Below are positions 56,513 to 64,000 of a DNA stretch of 64,000 nt, one piece after another. The stretch is taken from the NCBI GenBank assembly GCA_001600455.1, contig BCKC01000006.1:1426001-1490000 (forward strand). The letters are read 5' to 3'. Made by a program: the position numbers and the translations under genes. Positions within the stretch are counted from its first letter, which is position 1. Each line of letters starts with the position of its first letter. The notes under the pieces are model-generated. The model did no database searches, was not told the origin of the DNA, and was given only the letters and a program-made list of their open reading frames with translations. This stretch comes from Endocalyx cinctus. Its lineage: Eukaryota > Ascomycota > Sordariomycetes > Amphisphaeriales > Apiosporaceae.

Positions 56513-58062
56513 TCACTTCGCCTCGGCCGCCTTTTTTCTCCTACGCATGAAGTCCTTGATCTGGTCGACCTTGCTGGCGAAGAACATGCCTCTCCTGTCG
56601 TTTCGCCAAGCAACGACGCCCATATCGCTAGCAAAGTTGCAGATATCGAGATACTCTTTATAATCGTCGAAGTCTTTGAACAGAAACCCAGGGGTCGTAA
56701 GCATACGCTCCGTGTCGAGCTGCCAGAGCCTGATCTGGTCGACGACGACAGGAGGTAGGAGCGGTTTCTGGGACAAGGCGGAATACCGGTGCATCTGCTC
56801 GTGGGCGTGATTAGCCAGATACGAGATGATCTGGTCCGACGTGATACCCATGTCGACGGCGCGTCGGATCGAGCCCCGGGTCAGATGCGCCGATACTAGG
56901 CCTGGAAACCGGAACTTGAGGTCCGAGAAGAGCGCTAGCACGGCGATCTGAAGTGGCGACGTCACGAAAGCGTACATGCGGAAGTTGGTCTCGAGAATGA
57001 TACTACTGCCATCTGCGTCGCCACCGATGGATTGGGCGTTGCCGGCCGCATTTGACGAACTAGCGGCGGAGAACCCAGCACTGGCACTTCGTAAGGTTGC
57101 CGAACTACTAGTCAGAGACGTTGCTAGCCGCGTTGGGAAGAACTGCTTCACGTTATTCTGTGGTATGTAGATGAGCCCGAAGTCGACGAGGGTGGGGAGC
57201 ATATCTTTGCGGGCCACGGTCAAGGCATCTATGTCGTACGCGCGGCCTAGCTCAAGAGACGCTAACAGAAAATAGAACGAAAGCATATCCACGCTGTCCA
57301 TGCCGGCGCCGCCTCCGCTAGCGTTATGCGCGTCGGCGGCTTCGAGCCAGAGCAGCAGGAGCGTCCACACTTGTGCGTTCGGTTCTTGGAGCAGAAACGT
57401 AAATCCCGCTTGAGTGATACTGATGCCCGCACCTCCACGCCGCTCGACAAGTCTTCCGCCAACAAGTAAATCTTTGACTGATTGCTTCGGACCGCTGGAG
57501 CTCCCTTTCTCGGTGGACCCTCCGAAGCCGACTGAATTGACGACGAAGTGCAGTATGTCGTCCCATTTCTTCCTCGCCCACCTATCTAAAAAGGGGACGT
57601 CAATATCAGCTGGTGTCGGCTGCCTCGACGGCACACCAAACGAGTTGTGGTTACCACCTCCTTCCAGTGCCAAGCGTAAGCTGTTCTTGAAGTTCGCGGT
57701 CAAAGATATATATTGCGGTGCGTCTCGTGGTACAATGTGAAGGGATCGAAGAATGGATATGGCCTGGTCCTTCTCGCGCCGAGCAGAGGGTTTAATCCAT
57801 ATCTCGAGGTCGGAGAGAGGGAAGGGTTTCGGCATATACAGAAGTGCCATGACGATAGTTTTTGCTTTAAGTACGCAGTTATGTGAGCGGACTGACTAAT
57901 CGCATAGTAAAAGCGTTACCCAGCCAGTAAAATCTTACCTAAATGAGGAAGCATGCGTCGGAATATAGCAAAAGTAGCGGACGGTTGCTGGTATAGGCGT
58001 TTGAACGTAGTCCCTGGAAGCTGCTCTAGGTATTGCGATAAGGTATTCGTATTGGCCGCCAT
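56513..58062 (-). CDS. TFB2: TFIIH core subunit Tfb2 (p52)
   Basis: Structural subunit of TFIIH that binds and stimulates the XPB (Ssl2) helicase in transcription initiation and nucleotide excision repair. Model complement(56513..57864, 57939..58062), 491 aa. The intron starts GTAAGA and ends in AAG; the splice yields MLPHL/AKTIVMALLYMPKPFPL, as expected. Family blocks include the N-terminal YLEQLPGTTFKRLYQQPSA, the winged-helix region LDRWARKKWDDILHFVV, GISITQAGFTFLL, and the C-terminal FVTSPLQIAVLALFSDL and TRGSIRRAVDMGITSDQIISYL, followed by the Tfb5-binding domain with a basic tail (DFMRRRKKAAEAK). A Ser/Ala-rich insert (about residues 285-310) is typical of filamentous fungi. Length is normal. 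Confidence 0.95.
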
Positions 58063-59290
58063 ATTGAAATCGTATTGAGCTGGAGATGAGCAACCGTCTT
58101 GAGGAAAGTAAACAAGAGTAGGATGATTATATTTTGGTATTTAGTCGGTCATCATATTCAAAGTATTTATTTCACTCAAGTACAACAAGTAGTATGTGAT
58201 GCGATACTGTAGAGTTGGAAAATCTATAATTTTTTTTTCTGAAGACAAGAATGATGAAAATTGAAATGGATATTTCTAACGAATGATACGATACTAATTA
58301 AGTAAGTAGGGGCTACTTGGAGGTGCTAGGGCCCCACGTTAACGGGTTTATAGCACTTCTATGGAGTACCTAATAGGTACTACACTACCTAATAGGTATT
58401 CAATAGCTGATCAGGGATTGGGGGGCTCTGTGTGGAGGCCGGGGACGGCAATGAGAGCCGCAATGACTCAGGCGCCTGCCTAATTATCATCGCATACAAC
58501 CTGGCTGCCTGGCTCCTGGCTCCTGGATCCTGTCATACAAAACCTAAGAATGACAATACTACATAACCTTGGAAGTACTTACCTAGGGAAGCACTCAGGT
58601 ATTGTATACCATTTTCTATAATTCCCCTTTCATGAGATGTTGGTAAGTATCATATCAATAACGTCTATATGTAATTCTAAGCTTTATACTCTGTATATCA
58701 CTAGCTGTTAAACAAGACTAAAAACATATTCGAATTATATAATCTTCTTTGCTGCAGTAATACCAATGGATCCATATGATTCTGTTGATAATTCATCCTC
58801 TTAATTATTCAGTCCATCTGCTTGTAAAATTCATTAAAAAAAAAAAAAAAAAAAAAAAAAAGCCCTCGTAGAGTCATAAAGACCTCCTGTTCAGGAATAA
58901 TAGGATCTTATATCCTATTGATATAGTCATCCTATCAACATATTCAACATGGTAATATGTAAGACCTCTTGGTGCGATGTTGAAAGTGTCTAGCAAGCTG
59001 GCAAGGGAGAGCTGCTGTAACTAAGTAGAAATAGCAATTAGCGACCCTTAATGCTGCAGCCACTAACACTACCCCACCAAGCTAGACGCGCGGCATATAA
59101 GGTGCCTGACGCGCATCTCGGATCGTATAAGAGCAGTGACATCAATATTTTTAGGGAGCAGATTTTATGAGCTTCTGCTACGATAACGCAGCTACCTACA
59201 TAATCATTCATACTAAATTAATGACCTTTTTCCAACATTAAGCTGCTTAAAATATAAATCGCAAGGACCAATTCTGTTCACGCGTTCAAA
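58063..59290. other. Divergent intergenic region, 1.2 kb
   Basis: Promoters of TFB2 and the RING gene. Contains TAGGTA-type words (58300-58400, 58575-58590), a ctggctcctggctcctgg repeat near 58510 and a 25-28 bp poly(A) at 58834-58861. Confidence 0.55.
58834..58861. repeat. Poly(A) tract
   Basis: Uninterrupted run of about 28 A in the TFB2/RING intergenic region. Confidence 0.95.
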
Positions 59291-59982
59291 ATGGCGACCA
59301 ATCCCTACGAAGGTAAAATATCCTGCCCCTCATCTCTGTTTAGCTCAGGGATCTTAAACAATCTCAACGACTAACACACCATACTACAGTCGAACACAAC
59401 ATTACCGATTCTAATACAAATAAGAAGCATAATCGCCGTCCTGATATGTCCACATTCGAATCGTACCTACACCAAATATCTCCCGACCCCGCCACGAGCA
59501 ACTCCAACCCCTCCTCCCATCATCAGCCCATTGGCCCCACGCCCGTCGATATAGCGGGGATGTTCCAGCTCTTGCAAGACCAATACGCAACGCTAGCCGT
59601 AGACGCGCCTACGGACGAGAACCGGCAATTACTGCGATCGCTAGCGGAGCAGCTGGAGCGCGACATTGACCACCCTCCCGACCACGTTCCCGGCGTGACC
59701 CAGGAGTACCTGGACGGGCTGGACCGAGTTTCTCGGCGGTCCCTGAAGGATACCGATACTTGTCCCATCTGCGCCGAGCGCTACCTAGACGACCAGTACT
59801 GCCTCGTAGTGTCCCTGCCGTGCGACGGCGGACATAAATTTGACCTCGAGTGCGTGGGACCGTGGCTTAGGAGTAAAGGCAACTGTCCTATGTGCCGAGC
59901 CGACTTTACTAAGAAGAAGAAGATCGAGATACCCAAGGACGACGAAGATGAAGAAGATGACGTTGATGGACTTTATGGTTAA
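59291..59982 (+). CDS. RING finger protein (putative E3 ubiquitin ligase)
   Basis: Model join(59291..59312, 59390..59982), 204 aa; a seven-codon first exon, a 77-bp intron with a GACTAAC branch, phase 1. The middle has a helical segment (QLLRSLAEQLERDI). The RING lies near the C-terminus: C132-x2-C135, C152-x3-H156, D159-x2-C162, C173-x2-C176 (CPICAERY, LPCDGGHKFDLEC, NCPMCRADF). Asp replaces the usual His/Cys at the fifth ligand position. The protein ends in a Lys run and an acidic tail (DDEDEEDDVDGLYG). It probably acts as a soluble E3 ligase; substrate unknown. The initiator ATG sits in AAAATGGCG, a good context. Confidence 0.88.
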
Positions 59983-60428
59983 ATATCTACCCCCGAATCT
60001 ATGTTCTTTAAGATGAAGAATTATGGGTTGTAGGTGTCTTTCGGTAGGTGGTGCACTATGGATGAATCTTGAAATGAAGACGTCATATCATATCACTGTC
60101 CAAGTTAGCTATGACGAGCAGAACCAAAGTTTCGGCGTCATGGTCTAACTGCATGTAACATTAATTTGATGAGCGTGCCGAAAAATAAAGAACCGCCAGG
60201 GTCATCATATTGATCGGCGAGATCAAAATACCCATTTTGAACGCCAACCCTGATTGTGTCACTACCTAATATAAGGGTGCTGTCCAGCTTATTCCATGCC
60301 AGATTCATACTCCATAACAGTCGAGCAACAAGCACTGATGTGTTTACCATTATATTTTGTCGAAAACCTGATGTTCTTTTCTTCCTCCTTCACCCTGGCC
60401 CATAAACGTACTCTCCTAACATTTCCTC
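59983..60428. other. Convergent intergenic region, 0.45 kb
   Basis: 3' flanks of the RING gene and the small mitochondrial protein. A 70-codon minus-strand ORF (60138-60350) is ATG-started but has no support beyond that. Confidence 0.5.
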
Positions 60429-60899
60429 TTATACCTTCCCCTTCTTCGGCGCGTCTCCTCTCCAGCTAGCTTTGCCCTGACCGCCACCGTGCGGTTTATC
60501 TTCCTCTTTACCCCTACCGGCTTCCGCGAACTCCTTATCGGCCGGGCTATTATCCAGAGGGTTCTTTTCGTTTTTCGCCCCCTTCTGCTCCCCAGCCGTC
60601 TTCTTCTCCTCCTCGGGCGAAGACTTGCCCCGGTTGAACGCCGCGTTTTCCTTCGCCGCTACCTCGTCGTCCGTGCCGCTCTGGGTGTACTCGTGCGACT
60701 TGGGCTTCAGAGATTCCCGGTCCATGTCGTCTTTATACGGCGGGGACGAAAGGGCCGCGGAGCGATGAAACTCTCGCCGGAGAGGAGATGTTGCTTTGCG
60801 GGCGCTTGAGAGAAGAAGAGGCGTGGATATCTTGTGTAAGGAGGCGGTGGCGGAATTAGTCGCCCGGCTGAGGGCGAGGGCTCGAATACTTGCTGACAT
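60429..60899 (-). CDS. Small mitochondrial protein of unknown function, 156 aa
   Basis: Single exon. Residues 1-50 are rich in Ser, Ala, Leu and Arg with no acidic residues and end in LRREFHRSAALSS, a typical matrix presequence with an R-2/R-3 cleavage region. The mature part is highly hydrophilic: KDDMDRESLKPKSHEYTQSG, then an Ala/Lys/Glu region (NRGKSSPEEEKKTAGE) and a Gly-rich end (GGGQGKASWRGDAPKKGK). It resembles intrinsically disordered mitochondrial proteins found across ascomycetes, but I cannot name a family. A full TGACGTCA lies about 210 bp upstream. Convergent with the RING gene. Confidence 0.75.
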   Translation of the reverse strand: MSASIRALALSRATNSATASLHKISTPLLLSSARKATSPLRREFHRSAALSSPPYKDDMDRESLKPKSHEYTQSGTDDEVAAKENAAFNRGKSSPEEEKKTAGEQKGAKNEKNPLDNSPADKEFAEAGRGKEEDKPHGGGQGKASWRGDAPKKGKV

Positions 60900-61639
60900 G
60901 GTTATGCTTCGTCCGTGTCTGCGTTTCTGTTATATCGGTATTGCGTATGCCTGTGAGGCAGATTTCTACTTCGTAAGTTTTATAGATGTTTTTATACTAG
61001 ATTAAAAAGCGTGAGTGAATATTGATTTTCAATCGAGATCAACCAATGTGTATTATTTGATCGCAGTTCAAAGGATATAGGAGCTTATTGTCCGAATTGT
61101 CGTGATAGTGACGTCATGCTGTATAGTACCTACACACATACCTAGGTAACCGTAACTCTTGGAGTTCTAGGTCCGTAAACTATGGGGAAAGCTTAACGAG
61201 ATCCATCATTTCGGAGATCTCGCTCACTTCAATGTGGGGTGCTGCCGCGAAGGATGGGTGCCCCTTGTTGGGTGTCCCTTGTGTTCACCCTCTAGTTTAT
61301 TAGATGTTCTATACTGTTGCCAGCTAAATGAAAAGGTGATAAGCTGCCGCATTCGAAGAAGTAGTATTATCCACACGGAGCATTGCCACGGTCTCTGCAA
61401 AGTGCATATTCTTAGATTCAAAACCAATTTCCGACATAGTATATGATTTTTTATTTTTTCGCAGTGTCTACTTAGGTAGCTAGGTATCTGTCTAGAACGC
61501 CGTTGCCAGATCACTGGCCCGCATTATTTTTTTATGCCCATTAAAACCGCGAAGAGATGGATCCCAGGTGTACTCCCGAACACGACGCAGCTAAGCAATA
61601 TGATAACATAAATAGACGTCGACTTACTGAACAGATTCA
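60900..61639. other. Intergenic, 0.74 kb
   Basis: Promoter of the small mitochondrial protein and 3' flank of GMPPA. A ggtgtccctt/ggtgcccctt near-direct repeat lies near 61257-61280, and a taggtagctaggta motif near 61472. ORFs here are chance. Confidence 0.5.
61109..61116. promoter_or_regulatory. TGACGTCA (CRE) site
   Basis: Perfect palindromic bZIP/CRE core about 210 bp upstream of the small mitochondrial protein gene. Confidence 0.4.
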
Positions 61640-63189
61640 TCACATAATGATTTCGTTCGCAACATCCTGAAATTTTCAACGTTAGTATCTCGGTTCTTAA
61701 TTTCTTTGAATTGTTTATTCGAAAATGGAACTTGAAACCTACCCTCTTCAGCTCCTTGAAGGGGAGACAGACGCAGTTCTGAACGCGAATTTCATCTCCT
61801 ACACCACATTCCTTGCCTAGAATGGTAATACTCTGTACCCGGACGCCGTTCTTTACAACACTAGTGCTATGACTGGTCACCGGGGTAGGAGTACCTTCGA
61901 CACGAGCCCAAGCACCCACGCGGCTATTCCAGCCGACGATAGAGTAGAGAATGCAGGCGTCATGTTTGATCTCCGCATCTTCAAGAACGATAGACTCCTT
62001 GACTCTCGCACCCGCACCAATAGTGACGCGGGGTCCTATGGAAACGTTCGGTCCAAGCTTAGCAGTAGGGTCAATATGTGCTGAGGGATGTATGAATACA
62101 GGTGCTATGAGGTTGGGTGAGGGTTTAGCTAGCTCGGTAGATCCAGTTTGCATGGCCTTCTGAAGATAGAGGGCATTCGCCGGAACAGCGGAGCCGGCGG
62201 TCTTGATTTGACGCCAAAAGTCCTTGGTCTCATATACGAAAAACTGCTTGCTATCGGCCATGTCACCTAAGATATCTTGCTCAAGTCGGATGACCTCATT
62301 TTTGCGTGACTCATCATCGTCGTCATCCACCATGAAGCTCGACTCCAGGTTGTCAGAAGACGGATACGACAGCAGACGGGGTCGATCCGATCTCCGCTTG
62401 ATTGCGGTCTTGATACTAGGGAAGATGGCATCCGCACTGAACAGGTACACGCCGCAGTTGATGAGGTTCGAAATGTGACTTTCGGGCTTCTCAACGTAAT
62501 GAAGCACTCGGCGAGAGTGCTGGTCTGACACGATGCATCCGAAGTTAGTAGCGGCGTCCTCACTCACGCGAGTTCCTAAAATAACAGCCTCGGCGTCTTT
62601 GTCGTCGAAAAGCTTAGCCATCTCGTTCAAGGGGAAAGAGCAACATACGTCCGAGTTGAGGACGAAGATGCGCTCGGGTCTACCCTTCAGAATAGCATCG
62701 CGGAAGTGGTACAGACCACCGGCGGTGCCAAGAGCCTGGTATTCTCGTAGGTATTTGATAGGGAGACTGGGGAACTCGGATGCGGCGTCTTTGATGAAGT
62801 CTTTAAAAACGGATTCGTCGTAGTAACCGATCATAATGACCTCCTGGATAGAAGGCACCTTGGCAACTGCGGTCAAGCAGTGCCAGATAATAGGGTGGCC
62901 GGCGACATCGAAGAGAGGCTAGACTTGTTCAGTCTATGTTCTACCAGTTACACAAATAGGTATATGAAGGCGACTGACCTTGGGAACGTCGAGCGAAAGA
63001 GGCCGAAATCGAGTTCCTCGAGAAGGACCACCAACCTTTAAAAGATTACATAGACGTGGTTAGTTATATTTTGTTTTCTAGTCATCCTCATAAATACTCA
63101 TTGTATTCTTAGTTAGGGATACATACTAGGATAATGGCCTTGGTGTCCTTGCCAACAGCACCTTTTTCTCGATGCGGAATCTGAAGCAT
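61640..63189 (-). CDS. GMPPA: GDP-mannose pyrophosphorylase alpha-like (GMPPA-type mannose-1-phosphate guanylyltransferase)
   Basis: Nucleotidyltransferase-fold protein of GDP-mannose supply; animal GMPPA is a regulatory partner of the catalytic GMPPB. Model complement(61640..61666, 61743..62918, 62979..63035, 63127..63189), 440 aa, all introns phase 0. Exon 2 supplies the signature GGPSRGTRFRPLSLDVPKP. The next blocks are HPIIWHCL, EYQALGTAGGLYHF, IFVLNSDVCCSFPL, FGCIVSDQHS, YVEKPESHISNLINCGVYLF and the acidic insert FMVDDDDDESRKNE. The C-terminal left-handed beta-helix (IDPTAKLGPNVSIGPRV and so on) ends DVANEIIM, restored by the last nine-codon exon. The open frame runs on past the last donor, so the ORF alone gives a wrong tail. 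The first intron ends in AAG. Assigned to the alpha type because of the insert and C-terminus. Confidence 0.93.
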
Positions 63190-63649
63190 GGCTAACTTAT
63201 TTGCCGAAATTGGATATGAGGTTTGCAAAAGTAAGATAGAATATAGCTATACAAAGAGAATGGAGAGAATTTATAGAGAAATCTAAGTACAGATATCGGA
63301 AAACTTGAAATTCTCCCTAACCTACAAGATACTGACGGTGTGATGTTTGCTTGCGACACTAATTGGAGGGGCAGTAATTAATTCACTAATAGTGTCCAGT
63401 ATTCGCATTAACAAGGGTTGAACAAAGTATAATTCAAGGGACCGCTGCTGGCTTAGTGGTAGGTACATGTGGGGTAAGTTTAAAGGTATGATTGGATACA
63501 AAACACACCTACAGTTCGTAATACTCCCATGACCGCGAACTACGTATATCTATGGGGATCCATCTATGGGTATGCTACATCTATACTTGCATCCATATTA
63601 ATCTGTATAGTTATACTAGAGTCGACATGGTCTTACGACGACGATGATG

Positions 63650-63688
<39 letters not shown>

Positions 63689-64000
63689 GTAGTATGAAGT
63701 TTCTCAGGACGGTCCATGATATTCTAGCCATAAGCTCATGCGAACAGACAAAGTAAAGATTCCGAACTAGAGTGGTTCATTGACCTTGGCTATTTTTGAA
63801 TGTCATAGAGGTGCTTGGTTAGACGGTAAACATCTACCCGATGACATGAGGTAAACTAGAGAAAACTAGTCGTCACACGGTCTCTCTAAGTTTCTCATGC
63901 CTGATTGGTATTATACACGGCATACGTTCTGAACTATCATCTAACATAAACAGATGTGTAGCCTTTAACCTTATTCTTTATTTGTCGTCGGCGCTCTCAT
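63190..64000. other. Right-end intergenic region, 0.8 kb
   Basis: Upstream of GMPPA. Contains the (AAT)n run. The 75-codon ORF at 63529-63756 runs through that microsatellite (poly-Asn) and is not supported. Confidence 0.55.
63651..63688. repeat. (AAT)n microsatellite
   Basis: About 13 AAT triplets preceded by a short (GAT)n/(ACG)n region. Confidence 0.95.

Noticed and set aside
63529..63756. ORF with a poly-Asn tract
   Set aside because: It depends on the (AAT)n microsatellite and has no support outside it.

Overview
The window looks like nuclear DNA from a filamentous ascomycete (Pezizomycotina). The evidence is short introns (54-131 bp) with GTAAGT-type donors and CTAAC/CTGAC-like branch sites, single-copy eukaryotic genes with ascomycete-type architecture (BarA-like ceramide synthase, fungal protoglobin, DUF6594, secreted App1-type protein), and AT-rich intergenic DNA full of homopolymers and microsatellites. 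Sordariomycetes is my best guess, but the sequence alone does not prove it. I found no tRNA, rRNA, CRISPR array or intact transposon.

Layout. 0-16 kb: a small ORF, a ceramide synthase (-), a multi-pass membrane protein (+), an O-methyltransferase (-), an uncharacterised protein (-), a SRPK-like kinase with a C-terminal membrane anchor (-) and DBF4, the Cdc7 regulatory subunit (-). 16-26 kb: mitochondrial aminopeptidase ICP55 (+), an SREBP-type bHLH factor without a membrane anchor (-), a 3.5 kb gene-free stretch and a secreted App1/DUF2183 protein (-). 26-31 kb: a 5 kb gene-poor stretch holding one decayed-looking ORF. 31-43 kb: a glutathione transferase (+), a second membrane-anchored SRPK-like kinase (+), ATG12 (+) tail-to-tail with panB (-), an EthD-like protein (-), ORF debris, a DUF6594 membrane protein (+) and a protoglobin (-). 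43-48 kb: a small Gly/Ala-rich protein behind a CRE+TATA promoter (+) and a secreted HD-domain protein (-). 48-64 kb: an uncharacterised gene interrupted by in-frame TAG codons (-), a TANGO2/NRDE protein (+), a Ser-rich protein (+), TFIIH subunit TFB2 (-), a RING finger protein (+), a small mitochondrial protein (-) and GDP-mannose pyrophosphorylase-like GMPPA (-).

Most genes are unrelated housekeeping functions: sphingolipid synthesis, replication initiation, mitochondrial presequence trimming, autophagy, pantothenate synthesis, transcription/repair and mannosylation. I do not see a secondary-metabolite cluster or a co-directional operon-like system. The observations most worth following are the two related SRPK-like kinases that both end in a transmembrane helix, the gene at 48-50 kb whose reading frame continues past in-frame TAG codons, an App1-like protein lacking the Thr of its catalytic motif, and a CRE/TATA promoter on the small Gly-rich gene. 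Splice models were built by hand from reading-frame continuity and splice signals. Wherever exon lengths are given, their sum is divisible by three.
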